Shown here: in pieces, positions 1 through 7,719 of the stretch
Position numbering within the stretch: position 1 is the first letter of the stretch
Layout: each line of letters starts with the position of its first letter
Notes under the pieces: generated by a model
What the model saw: the letters and a program-made list of their open reading frames with translations, nothing else
The model's database searches: none
What the model was told of the DNA's origin: nothing
From: Caulifigura coniformis
GTDB lineage: Bacteria; Planctomycetota; Planctomycetia; Planctomycetales; Planctomycetaceae
Direction: 5' to 3'
DNA length: 64,000 bases
NCBI RefSeq assembly: GCF_007745175.1
Contig: NZ_CP036271.1
Coordinates: 1,818,154-1,882,153 of the forward strand
Translations under genes and position numbers: made by a program

Positions 1-21
1 TCCCCTCAGCTATCCTTCTCG

Positions 22-50
22 TACCCACTCCCAACGACCAACCACCCACT
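22..50. repeat. ACCCACT-type spacer repeat, right arm only
   Basis: This A/C-rich tract is built of variants of ACCCACT and CAACGACCAACC. The same kind of sequence forms the right arm of palindromic spacers at 36206-36281, 42823-42893, 42982-43046 and 44509-44653. The matching GTGGGT arm would lie before the window start. It ends five bases before the TTG start of the DUF58 gene, as the same arm ends just before the rplK start. Confidence 0.5.
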
Positions 51-54
51 CGCA

Positions 55-951
55 TTGCCCACCGCCGAGCAATACCTCCGTCCCGAAGTCATCCGCACCG
101 TCGCGCGGCTCGATCTCCGCGCGCGGTTCATCGTTGAGGGCTTTCTCAGCGGTCTGCATGCCAGCCCGTTCCACGGTTTCAGCGTCGAGTTCAGCGAGCA
201 CCGCCGCTACACGCAGGGGGACGACCCCAAGGACATCGACTGGCTCGTCTACGCCAAGACCGACCGCTACTACATCAAGAAGTACCAGGCCGAGACGAAC
301 ATCACCGGCTATCTGCTGATGGACCTCTCCGCCAGCATGGCGTACACCTATCGGCAGGAGCTCACCAAGCTCGATTACGCGATCAGTCTCGGGGCGGCGC
401 TCGCCTATCTCATGGTCCACCAGCAGGACCCGGTCGGCCTCGTCACATTTGACGAGAAGATTCGCCATAGCCTTCCCGCCCGCAGCAAACGCTCCCAGCT
501 TCCCAACATCCTCTCGCTTCTCGCGAAGGCCCAGCCCGGCGGCGAAACCGAGATCGCCAGGAATCTGCGGCAGTTCGCTTCGATGGTCAAGCATCGCAGC
601 CTGCTGATGATCTTCTCCGACCTGCTGACCGACAGCGGCCCGGTGATCGACGCCCTCCGCATGCTCCGCTTCGCCGGGCACGACGTCATCGTGTTCCACA
701 TTCTCGACGAAGCCGAGGCGACGTTCCCCTTCGACGGCATGGTCGACCTGCAGGATCCCGAAACCGATCAGAACCTGATCGTCGATGCGGAAGGGATCAA
801 GACCGACTACCTCGACGCCGTTCGCGATCTGCGGGAGACGTACAAGAAGGCCTGCTTCTCGGCCGGCGCCGACTACGTCCCGCTCGACACGAGCATGCGG
901 TTCGACAAGGCGCTGCTGGAATACCTCTCGCAGCGGCGGGCGAGGTTCTAG
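55..951 (+). CDS. DUF58 domain protein (MoxR-associated, vWA-like)
   Basis: 298 aa. Residues about 37-82 carry the family core: SPFHGFSVEFSEHR, then GDDPKDIDW and a KTDRYYIKKYQAETN stretch. A DLSAS motif at 90-94 resembles the metal-site DxSxS of von Willebrand A folds. DUF58 proteins are usually encoded beside MoxR AAA ATPases and thought to act in assembly or maturation of envelope complexes; a moxR gene would be expected upstream, outside this window. The start is a TTG with no SD, directly after an A/C-rich spacer repeat. The frame is open to the window edge, so a start further upstream is possible. Family assignment is firm; the exact role is unknown. Confidence 0.88.
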   Translation: MPTAEQYLRPEVIRTVARLDLRARFIVEGFLSGLHASPFHGFSVEFSEHRRYTQGDDPKDIDWLVYAKTDRYYIKKYQAETNITGYLLMDLSASMAYTYRQELTKLDYAISLGAALAYLMVHQQDPVGLVTFDEKIRHSLPARSKRSQLPNILSLLAKAQPGGETEIARNLRQFASMVKHRSLLMIFSDLLTDSGPVIDALRMLRFAGHDVIVFHILDEAEATFPFDGMVDLQDPETDQNLIVDAEGIKTDYLDAVRDLRETYKKACFSAGADYVPLDTSMRFDKALLEYLSQRRARF

Positions 952-1063
952 GCCATTTTGATGGCGTCTGTACAGGCGATTAAACGGTTCTCGATTCGCA
1001 TTTGTCCGTTCATCGACTGCGGAACCCGGAATACCAACTTTGAAGTTGTGACAGGTTTGGCCG

Positions 1064-1516
1064 ATGATCGTTCCATTCGTGCTGCTGCTCGCGACGCTGG
1101 TCGCTCGCCTCGCGGGACGACTCGGGACGCGGTCACTCGATTCCTGGCCGGCGGCCGTGCGCGCCGGACTCGCGGCCATGCTCACGCTGACCGCCAGCGC
1201 GCACTTCAATTCGATGCGGCACGACCTGGTGAAGATGGTTCCGCCGGGCATCCCGGAACCGATGGCGATGATCACTTTCACGGGTGTCTGCGAACTCGCT
1301 GGCGCCGCAGGGCTGATGATCCCGCGGCTGCGAGTCGTCGCCGCATGGTGCCTGATCGTCCTGTTCCTCGCCCTCCTCCCGGCCAACATTTATGCGGCGC
1401 GTGAAGGAATCCGGCTGATGGGCAATCCCGCCACGCCTTTGTGGATCCGCATCCCGGAGCAGGCCGCCTTCATCGCGTTGACGTGGTGGTCCGGCATTCA
1501 CAGAGCACGGCGATAA
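1064..1516 (+). CDS. DoxX-like small membrane protein
   Basis: 150 aa with four hydrophobic segments (about 1-20, 31-47, 66-86, 88-110), the usual size and topology of DoxX/DUF4281-like proteins. A conserved-looking stretch, HFNSMRHDLVKMVPPGIP, lies between the first two pairs of helices. DoxX relatives are inner-membrane proteins found near redox or stress genes, and their biochemical activity is mostly unproven. The gene stands alone between the DUF58 gene and a convergent CLC gene, ending 14 bases from the CLC stop codon. The ATG has no clear SD. Identification rests on topology and general resemblance. Confidence 0.7.
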   Translation: MIVPFVLLLATLVARLAGRLGTRSLDSWPAAVRAGLAAMLTLTASAHFNSMRHDLVKMVPPGIPEPMAMITFTGVCELAGAAGLMIPRLRVVAAWCLIVLFLALLPANIYAAREGIRLMGNPATPLWIRIPEQAAFIALTWWSGIHRARR

Positions 1517-1529
1517 CCGGCGCCGTTGC

Positions 1530-3410
1530 TCAACTCTTGACCGACGCGCGCCGCTGCCCCGGCATCCGGAACTGAATCGTCGGCTTCTGCCGCTGGGCTT
1601 CGCGCACGCGCTTCTGGAACACCGACAGCACATCGCTGCGGGTCAGCATGCCGATCGGCTTTCCGAGTTCGCCACGGGCCACAACCGGCAGCCGGCCGAT
1701 GCCGTGGTTCACCATGTGATCCGCCGCCTGCCGCACCGTGCAGTCGTCGTAGACGAACTTGGGCGGCCGTGAGATCAGTTCATGAAGCCTCTGGTCGGCG
1801 CGAACCGCAGTGTTCAGCACATTCCTGCGGGTCAGAACCCCGACCAGGACGCCCGCCTCGTTGACCACCGGATATCCCTGGTGCGACGTCCCCGGGCCAC
1901 CCGCCTCGATCCATGTCCGCACGCTTCCGACCGGGTCGTCCGCCTTCAGAGCCACCACCGGTTTCGACGCCACATCCCGAACATGAACATGATCGAGCGC
2001 ATCGGCCATGTACTCTTCGGGCGTCTTGATCCCGCGACGGGCGATTTTCTCGGTCATGATCGAGTTGCGCATCAGCAGGCTCGAGGTGAGGTAAGCCGCG
2101 GCGCACCCGCCAAGGAGCGGCAGGAGCCCCACCGGCTGGAGGGTTGTTTCAAATGCGAAGACGGCCGAAGCCAGCATGGCCCGTGACGCGCCGGCGAACA
2201 TCGTCGCCATCCCCACCAGCGCCGCGACGCGGACATCCACGCCGAGGAAGGGCGCCACTGTCGCGATTCCGGCTCCCATCAGCGCGCCGATGCCGCTCCC
2301 GAACGTGAGCAGTGGGGCCAGCGTCCCTCCGGATGTGCCGCTGCCGAGCGCGATGGCCCAGGAAACGAATTTCGTGCCGACGAGAACGGCAATCGTTCCG
2401 ACGGGAACCGTCCCGGAGAGATGCCGCGTGATGTTGTAGTAGCCCACGCCGAGCGTATCGGGCACGTAATAGCCGACCAGACCGACCGCGAGACCGCCGA
2501 TCGCCGGCCACCACATCCAGTGCACCGGAAGATGCTCGAAGGCGTCTTCGATTCCATAAACGATCCGGGTCACCCCGACTGACACGACCCCCATCAGGGC
2601 GCCGATCACGAGGTACGCGATCAAGGCCCCACCCGTTGGCTGGACGAGATTGGGCATGGGAAACGCCGGCCCCATTCCCGTGAACATCATCCGTATACCG
2701 TCGGCCGCGGTGGCCGCCAGTGCCACGGGAATAATCGACCGAGGCCGGAACTCGAACAGCAGCAGTTCAATCGCCAGCAGGACCGCCGACACGGGAGTTC
2801 CGAACACTGCCGTCATGCCGGCCGCCGCTCCGGCCGCCAGCAGCGTTTTCCGCTCGGCCGCCGTCGTGCTGAGGATCTGCCCCATCACCGAACCGAGCGC
2901 GCCGCCCGTCGCGATGATCGGCCCTTCTGCGCCGAACGGTCCGCCGGTTCCAATCGACACCGCCGCCGACAGCGGCTTCAGGAACGTGATCCGCGCGGGG
3001 ATGCGGCTTTCATTCGTCAGCACCTGTTCCATGGCTTCTGGAATGCCATGCCCACGAATGGCCTTTGACCCGAATCGCGCCATCACGCCGACGATCAATC
3101 CACCGATGACGGGAATGACCACCACCCACCAGCCCATGTGGCTGACCGCCTCGGCGGGCGCGATTTCGCTGAACCCCACGCGTCCGAAGAAAGCCACATG
3201 GGTCACGAGGCCAATCAGGGCGACCAGCAACTGGCCCACGACGCCGGCGGCACAGCCGAGCAGAATCGCGAGACCGCAGATTCTCACCACTGCGCCGTCA
3301 ATCGCCGACTGTTGCGCGGGAACGGCGGCCGCATCCGTCACCGCATCCAGACCGGGCGAAATCGTGAGCCCTTCCGTCGTGGCGGAAATGACGGGGGAAT
3401 GATCCTTCAT
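1530..3410 (-). CDS. CLC-family chloride channel/transporter with C-terminal CBS pair
   Basis: 626 aa from the chosen ATG. The CLC core has the three ion-path signatures: GHGIPEA (GSGIP-type), GPFGAEGP retaining the gating glutamate, and GGTLAP (GxFxP-type). It has about ten membrane segments, then two CBS domains (about residues 480-600, with DVASKPVVALK, GYPVVNEAGVLVGVLTRR and GRLPVVARG). CLC proteins move chloride, often in exchange for protons; CBS pairs commonly bind adenosine ligands. A GGAAG ten bases upstream supports the ATG at 3410. A TTG at 3464 would add 18 residues, but it overlaps the U-tract of a terminator-like hairpin on the same strand, so I reject it. That hairpin suggests attenuation of this gene. 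Confidence 0.9.
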   Translation of the reverse strand: MKDHSPVISATTEGLTISPGLDAVTDAAAVPAQQSAIDGAVVRICGLAILLGCAAGVVGQLLVALIGLVTHVAFFGRVGFSEIAPAEAVSHMGWWVVVIPVIGGLIVGVMARFGSKAIRGHGIPEAMEQVLTNESRIPARITFLKPLSAAVSIGTGGPFGAEGPIIATGGALGSVMGQILSTTAAERKTLLAAGAAAGMTAVFGTPVSAVLLAIELLLFEFRPRSIIPVALAATAADGIRMMFTGMGPAFPMPNLVQPTGGALIAYLVIGALMGVVSVGVTRIVYGIEDAFEHLPVHWMWWPAIGGLAVGLVGYYVPDTLGVGYYNITRHLSGTVPVGTIAVLVGTKFVSWAIALGSGTSGGTLAPLLTFGSGIGALMGAGIATVAPFLGVDVRVAALVGMATMFAGASRAMLASAVFAFETTLQPVGLLPLLGGCAAAYLTSSLLMRNSIMTEKIARRGIKTPEEYMADALDHVHVRDVASKPVVALKADDPVGSVRTWIEAGGPGTSHQGYPVVNEAGVLVGVLTRRNVLNTAVRADQRLHELISRPPKFVYDDCTVRQAADHMVNHGIGRLPVVARGELGKPIGMLTRSDVLSVFQKRVREAQRQKPTIQFRMPGQRRASVKS

Positions 3411-3462
3411 CGATCTGGTACTTCCATCGACGGCACGCAGGCCGGATTTCAAGAGAGGAAAC

Positions 3463-3501
3463 AAAAAGTCCGGCCGCAGGAATGAGGCTGCGGAACCGGA
3501 C
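3463..3501 (-). terminator. Intrinsic-terminator-like hairpin upstream of the CLC gene
   Basis: On the minus strand GTCCGG (3501-3496), two unpaired bases and CCGCAG (3493-3488) pair with CTGCGG (3479-3474) and CCGGAC (3473-3468), followed at once by five U (3467-3463). No minus-strand gene lies immediately upstream, so it would act on a short leader RNA starting within about 100 bases upstream. No U-tract follows on the plus strand. Confidence 0.6.
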
Positions 3502-3599
3502 CTCGTATGATGATGGTATCCTGTCCACCTGACGACCGCTGTTGAGCGGACCTTTCAGGAAAGTCACTTTTTTTTCTGGAACGAGAGCCGGCGTCCACG

Positions 3600-3938
3600 A
3601 TGCGATTGTTTGAAGGAACCGTGTTTGACCGCCCGCCGCACTGCGAGAAATGCGGTCGGCTCGAAACGGAATGCGCATGCCCGCCGCCTGCGGTCGTCGA
3701 GATCGCGCCGGAGAAGCAAACAGTCCGCCTGCAGGTTGAAAACCGAAAACGCGGGAAGCAGGTTGTTGCGATCCGTGGGGTGAAGCTGAGCGAGGCCGGG
3801 CTTGATGCGCTGCTCACGAAATTGAAGAACAGCTGCGGGGCTGGCGGTTCGATCGATGACGGCGTGATCGAGATTCAGGGTGGGCAGGTGGAGCGGGTGC
3901 GGGCGGCCATGGAGAAGCTGGGCTACCGGGTGAAATGA
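3600..3938 (+). CDS. SUI1/eIF1-like translation factor (YciH type) with N-terminal Cys cluster
   Basis: 112 aa. Residues about 40-112 are a SUI1 domain with its two hallmark blocks: GKQVVAIRGV, and CGAGGSIDDGVIEIQGGQ before a closing GYRVK. The N-terminus has C15xxC18 and C25xC27, which could bind zinc. Bacterial YciH/SUI1 proteins resemble eukaryotic eIF1 and are thought to influence start-codon fidelity or stress translation, but their role is not settled. The ATG is preceded by an eight-T tract (3567-3574) and no SD. It diverges from the CLC gene. The SUI1 call is firm; the zinc site is inferred. Confidence 0.88.
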   Translation: MRLFEGTVFDRPPHCEKCGRLETECACPPPAVVEIAPEKQTVRLQVENRKRGKQVVAIRGVKLSEAGLDALLTKLKNSCGAGGSIDDGVIEIQGGQVERVRAAMEKLGYRVK

Positions 3939-4043
3939 AGCGGCGTCGGTCCGTTGTGCCCAACGATTCGATCGAGACGCGAGTAAATGGGTTCAGCACG
4001 TGACGTCCCGCGTCATGTCGTCGCCCCTGCAGAGCTTGAGCCC

Positions 4044-5072
4044 ATGAAAGCACTCGCCTTTGACTCGCCTGATCCCTGGCGGTTCTACCTCGTTCATTCC
4101 GGACTGTTGCTGTTCACCGTCGGGGCGATTTTGGCCCTGTTGATTCGCAGCCGCCGACCGTCAGGGCCGTGGGACGTCGTTGCCTGGGCGTTGTTGATTC
4201 CGATCGCCGTCGTGATCGGGCGCTACCTGGAATTCGATGCACATACGGCACCGTTCGCCTATGGATTGGCTGGATTTCTGCTTCTGATCGGAGTTTCTGG
4301 AACGATCGTTTCATCGCTGCGATGGCTGAGGAAATCGACAAGTCCACAGACCGGGCTCGCGTTCGGCATGCTGGCCGGACTTGCGTTTCTGACGAACTGC
4401 ATGATTCCCGTCACTCCCGCGAGAACTGCCGCGCGCCGTACGCAGTGCAAGAACAACCTGAAGCAGATCGGACTGGCCCTCCACAACTTCGCCGATGAAC
4501 ACGATGGCCTGCCTGAACCGATCGTTGCCACAGATCCGCCACGGTCGTGGCGAGTGGAAGTACTTCCCTATCTCGACGAGCACGCCTTGCGGAAGTCGTA
4601 TCGGGACGATGCAACCTGGGACAGTGACGCGAACCTTGAACCGGGCCGCCACGGTAGGATCTACATGTGTCCTTCGATGGCTGATCCATACGACTCCAGG
4701 AAGCGAACACTGACCTGCTACACCGCAGTGACAGGCGAAAACTCTGCGTTCTCGCCAGAGAATCGAGTTCGCTTCCCAAATCTTCCGGATGGGGACTCGA
4801 ACACCATTCTCGTGATTGAGGCGGGCGGGCGTGGGATCACGTGGACCGATCCGCGTGACTCAGACCTGACGACCCAGCCAATCAGGATCAACGCGGCGGG
4901 CGCTACGCCGACTGAGTCGCCCGCGATCGGTTCGTCACCGCACACGGGTGGTTGTCATGTCACGCTGGCCGACGGCTCGGTTCGATTCATTTCCGAGAAC
5001 ATCAATTCGGAACTTCTGAAGAAACTCCTGACCGCTGATGGCGGGGAGTCCATCGAGAACGAAGAGTTTTGA
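4044..5072 (+). CDS. DUF1559-type protein with N-terminal membrane helices instead of a prepilin leader
   Basis: 342 aa. The C-terminal two thirds carry the planctomycete DUF1559 signature: [20 protein letters not shown], a mid-domain CPS, and a [19 protein letters not shown] block near the end. In place of the usual FTLIELL prepilin leader it has about four hydrophobic segments (residues roughly 17-35, 46-62, 70-88, 104-122). It is therefore probably a polytopic inner-membrane protein with the DUF1559 domain outside. ATG 4044 is chosen because the extra 19 residues from ATG 3987 do not look like a natural N-terminus; neither has a good SD. Function unknown. Confidence 0.75.
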   Translation: MKALAFDSPDPWRFYLVHSGLLLFTVGAILALLIRSRRPSGPWDVVAWALLIPIAVVIGRYLEFDAHTAPFAYGLAGFLLLIGVSGTIVSSLRWLRKSTSPQTGLAFGMLAGLAFLTNCMIPVTPARTAARRTQCKNNLKQIGLALHNFADEHDGLPEPIVATDPPRSWRVEVLPYLDEHALRKSYRDDATWDSDANLEPGRHGRIYMCPSMADPYDSRKRTLTCYTAVTGENSAFSPENRVRFPNLPDGDSNTILVIEAGGRGITWTDPRDSDLTTQPIRINAAGATPTESPAIGSSPHTGGCHVTLADGSVRFISENINSELLKKLLTADGGESIENEEF

Positions 5073-5143
5073 AGACTGCTCGAGCAGTGGTGTGTTCATC
5101 CGGAAGGGCTAGGCGACCTGCACCGTCGCTTTATGATCGGTGG

Positions 5144-5656
5144 ATGCCCTCGCAAAACGAAGCCACCGCCGACATCACCAAACTGGCCGAACTGACGCAG
5201 GACATCCGCGTCGCGATGATGACGACGTTCCCGCCTGGCCAGAAACCGCATTCCCGGCCGATGTACACGACTGGCGTCGACCCGAAGACGTTCGACGGCA
5301 CGCTGTGGTTCATGTCGCATGCCGAGTCGGTCAAGAACGACGAACTCGCTCAGAATCCCGAAGTGCTCCTCACCTACGCCGCGCCCGACAAGAACCGCTA
5401 CGTCGTCGTCTACGGCCGCGGCCGCATCGAGAAGAATCGCGAGAAGGCCAAGGAACTCTGGAACGTCCACGCCAAGGGCTGGTTCCCCGGCGGCCCGGAT
5501 GACCCTGCGCTCACCCTGATCGGCTGCGAAGTCACCACGGCCGAGTATTGGGATGGCCCGGCGCCCACTTCGTACTTGCTGAGCCTTCTGAAAGCGGTCG
5601 CGACCGGGACGAAGCCGCAGACGACGGGCGAGCACGGCAAGGTGACGGCGCGTTAA
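5144..5656 (+). CDS. Pyridoxamine 5'-phosphate oxidase-like (general stress protein 26 type) flavin-binding protein
   Basis: 170 aa. It has the split-barrel fold markers of the PNPOx-like superfamily: RVAMMTTFPP, SRPMYTTGVDP, TLWFMSHAESVKNDELAQNP, and a closing TTAEYWDGP typical of GSP26/YdaG relatives. These proteins bind FMN or related cofactors and are linked to oxidative or general stress; true PNP oxidase activity is unlikely from this subtype. A frame extension to 5069 would overlap the preceding gene by four bases, but MPSQNEATADITKLAEL is a more natural start. A weak GGTGG lies just before the ATG. Confidence 0.8.
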   Translation: MPSQNEATADITKLAELTQDIRVAMMTTFPPGQKPHSRPMYTTGVDPKTFDGTLWFMSHAESVKNDELAQNPEVLLTYAAPDKNRYVVVYGRGRIEKNREKAKELWNVHAKGWFPGGPDDPALTLIGCEVTTAEYWDGPAPTSYLLSLLKAVATGTKPQTTGEHGKVTAR

Positions 5657-5695
5657 GAACGGTTTCTGTGTGCGGTCCTTCTGATGGAGGCTCTC

Positions 5696-5893
5696 ATGCG
5701 GAACCGCACCCTGGCCTTGCTGCTCGTCGGATTACTCGCCGGGCTGGCCGTGGCCGTCGCCATCTCAATCAAATCCGACGGCTCTTACGCCGGACTGTTT
5801 GTCGGAGTATTCCTCGTCCCCATGGCGATGGTCATGTCCGCTCTCGTTTGCCTGGCCTGCGGCCTCCGGCAGGAACCGAGTCGCCACCGATGA
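5696..5893 (+). CDS. Small two-helix membrane protein, unknown
   Basis: 65 aa. A short basic N-terminus (MRNRT) is followed by two hydrophobic segments (about 6-25 and 37-58) and a polar tail. The start at 5696 is set by a textbook GGAGG (5686-5690) five bases upstream; the in-frame ATG at 5684 overlaps that site. Composition and topology support a real small inner-membrane protein, but I recognise no family. It follows the flavin-binding protein gene by 39 bases and may be cotranscribed with it. Confidence 0.55.
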   Translation: MRNRTLALLLVGLLAGLAVAVAISIKSDGSYAGLFVGVFLVPMAMVMSALVCLACGLRQEPSRHR

Positions 5894-5964
5894 GACCGTC
5901 GGGCAGGCTCGCGCCATGCGTTGCGGCTCCCCCTCACCAGATTTCCGTCAGGCAGCAGCCTGAC

Positions 5965-6909
5965 CTACAGCGGCGCATCATTATTCTCCGGCCGGCCCTC
6001 AACGTAGAACCAGTTGTGAATCGGGTTCAGGATCTCCTGCACCTCGGCCAGCAATTGTTGATCCATTGGTTCCACGGCCCACCTGGCCCATTCGCGAACC
6101 CGCTCCGGCCGGGCGCTGCCGGTGACGCACGTCGTCATCTCCGGATTGGCCACGGAGAACTGCAGGGCGAGCTTGGCGATGTCGCTGCCGCGGGACTTGC
6201 AGTGCTCGGCCGCCTTCCGGGCCGTTTCGCGGACCAGCGGCGTCGCCTTATGCCAGGGCGGCAGCGGGTCGTTCGTCAGCAGCCGGGCCGAGAACGGTGC
6301 GGCATTCATGATGCCGACGCCCTTCTGCTTCAGGTACGGCACGAGGTCGCCGTACATCGTGTTCTGGAGCGTGTAGTGGTTGTACGACAGCACGACATCG
6401 AGCGGCGTCTGGTCGAGGATGAACTTGAACATCTTCATCGGGTATCCCGAGACACCGATGAACTTTACCTTCCCCTTCGCCTGCTCCTTGCGCAGGGCCG
6501 GCAGCGTCTCGTCGACGATCTGCTGCATGTTCACGAACTCTATGTCGTGGCAGAGCATGATGTCGACATGGTCGACGCCCATCCGCTCCAGGCTGATGTC
6601 GACGCTCTCCGTCACCCGCCGCGCCGAGAAATCGAAGTGCGAACCGCTATACCGGCCGAGCTTCGTTCCCAAGAGGTAAGAGTCCCGCGGGACGCCGCGC
6701 AGGGCGACTCCGAGCAGCACTTCCGACATCCCCCGCCCGTAGAAGGGGGACGTGTCGATAAAGTTCATCCCCGATTCCAGCGCCGCCGGAACCGCCGCCA
6801 GTGCCTCATTGATATCAACCTTCCGGAACTCCTGCCCGAGCGACGAAGCGCCAAAGCTGAGGATCGGAAGTGACAGGCCGGTGTTGCCGAGGGGACGACG
6901 GGGGAGCAT
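5965..6909 (-). CDS. Aldo/keto reductase
   Basis: 314 aa. It has the AKR TIM-barrel start LGNTGLSLPILSFGASSLGQ and a complete catalytic tetrad: D52, Y57 (FIDTSPFYGRG), K83 (LGTKLGR) and H121 (IMLCHDIEF). Later blocks GVSGYP, SYNHYTL and the NADPH-contact region around CVTGSARPERV fit the family. The pattern resembles L-galactose or L-fucose dehydrogenase-like AKRs, so a sugar or aldehyde substrate is plausible but inferred. It is encoded alone; its start lies 25 bases from the first of four purine-rich repeats. Confidence 0.88.
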   Translation of the reverse strand: MLPRRPLGNTGLSLPILSFGASSLGQEFRKVDINEALAAVPAALESGMNFIDTSPFYGRGMSEVLLGVALRGVPRDSYLLGTKLGRYSGSHFDFSARRVTESVDISLERMGVDHVDIMLCHDIEFVNMQQIVDETLPALRKEQAKGKVKFIGVSGYPMKMFKFILDQTPLDVVLSYNHYTLQNTMYGDLVPYLKQKGVGIMNAAPFSARLLTNDPLPPWHKATPLVRETARKAAEHCKSRGSDIAKLALQFSVANPEMTTCVTGSARPERVREWARWAVEPMDQQLLAEVQEILNPIHNWFYVEGRPENNDAPL

Positions 6910-6933
6910 GGTTTCTGGGGGAAAGAAAAGGGG

Positions 6934-6960
6934 GAACAGAAGGAAAGGAAGAGAAGGAAG
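6934..6960 (+). repeat. Purine-rich repeat, copy 1 (forward)
   Basis: It begins GAACAGAAGGAAAGGAAG and differs from copy 3 at one of 27 positions. It pairs as an inverted repeat with copy 2 at 7063-7089, enclosing about 100 bases. Confidence 0.7.
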
Positions 6961-7062
6961 GAGTCGGATGGAGTGGTCGTTTAGACAATGATCGATTCAC
7001 CAATAAAGAAGGGCCAGGACGCAAATGTCTGTCGGGCCCGCAATCGGTGAGGGGATGCGATT

Positions 7063-7089
7063 CTTCCTTTCCTTCCTTTCCTTCTGTTC
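7063..7089 (-). repeat. Purine-rich repeat, copy 2 (inverted)
   Basis: Read on the minus strand it begins GAACAGAAGGAAAGGAAG, identical to copy 1 for 18 bases and then a related purine tract. It ends 31 bases from the stop codon of the GxxExxY gene. Confidence 0.7.
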
Positions 7090-7119
7090 ACACTCTTCTC
7101 TCATCAAGGGGATTTTACG

Positions 7120-7524
7120 TCACTGAAGGTTTGCGCCAGGCAGCAGCATCCGATGCAGTCCGTCATTCAATTTGAGTTCGTGGAAATTGAAGAGAAGCCC
7201 GACAGGAAGATCAAGCAGCCGCATGTAGCTCCACAGTTGAGCCTTGTGGACAGGGTGGACCTCCTGCACGGCTTTCACCTCGATCAACAGGCAGTTGTCC
7301 GCGACCACGTCGAACTTCAGCGTCTCCTCAAAGCAGATGTCCTTGTACCGGACCTGGACCTGTTGCTGGGCCTGACAGGAGACCCCGCGCAGCAACAATT
7401 CGTGGACGAGGCAGCGTTCGTAAATGCTTTCCAGCAGGCCTGGGCCAAGCGTCCGATGGACCTCGATCGCTGCTCCGATCGCGACGGATGAGAGTGCGTG
7501 AGCCCGGCTATACAGAGGATGCAT
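7120..7524 (-). CDS. GxxExxY family protein (PD-(D/E)xK-like)
   Basis: 134 aa. The signature motif is G29-LL-E32-SI-Y35. A nuclease-like core follows: D72 (LKFDVVAD), then E82-V-K84 (LLIEVKA). GxxExxY proteins are multicopy in planctomycetes and several other phyla; their function is unknown, though the fold suggests a nuclease. The gene is immediately flanked by inverted copies of a purine-rich repeat (copy 2 downstream, copy 3 about 30 bases upstream), with a further inverted partner beyond each. That symmetric layout suggests the gene and repeats form one unit, possibly once mobile. No transposase is present. Confidence 0.85.
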   Translation of the reverse strand: MHPLYSRAHALSSVAIGAAIEVHRTLGPGLLESIYERCLVHELLLRGVSCQAQQQVQVRYKDICFEETLKFDVVADNCLLIEVKAVQEVHPVHKAQLWSYMRLLDLPVGLLFNFHELKLNDGLHRMLLPGANLQ

Positions 7525-7554
7525 GCGTAAGCCCGACTTGAGATCTGAAGAATT

Positions 7555-7581
7555 GAACAGAAGGCAAGGAAGAGAAGGAAG
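7555..7581 (+). repeat. Purine-rich repeat, copy 3 (forward)
   Basis: Matches copy 1 at 26 of 27 positions (a C replaces an A). It sits just upstream of the GxxExxY start codon and pairs with copy 4. Confidence 0.7.
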
Positions 7582-7669
7582 GGGCTTTGTGTGAGTTCAT
7601 CCGAAGGTCGAAAAATCGTTCTGGATTCGCTCCAAGTCCGCTGAACAGCTCCAACGGACGTCTGCCGTT

Positions 7670-7697
7670 CTTCCTGTCCTTCCTTACCTTCTGTTCG
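7670..7697 (-). repeat. Purine-rich repeat, copy 4 (inverted)
   Basis: On the minus strand it begins GAACAGAAGGTAAGGAAG. With copy 3 it makes a second inverted pair about 143 bases across. It ends 22 bases before the thrS stop codon and could lie in the thrS 3' UTR. Confidence 0.65.
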
Positions 7698-7719
7698 AAA
7701 CCGCTTCACCCAGCGCCGT

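Noticed and set aside
3502-3600. Fluoride riboswitch upstream of the CLC gene
   Set aside because: The conserved pseudoknot core sequence is not present; only the terminator-like hairpin is supported.
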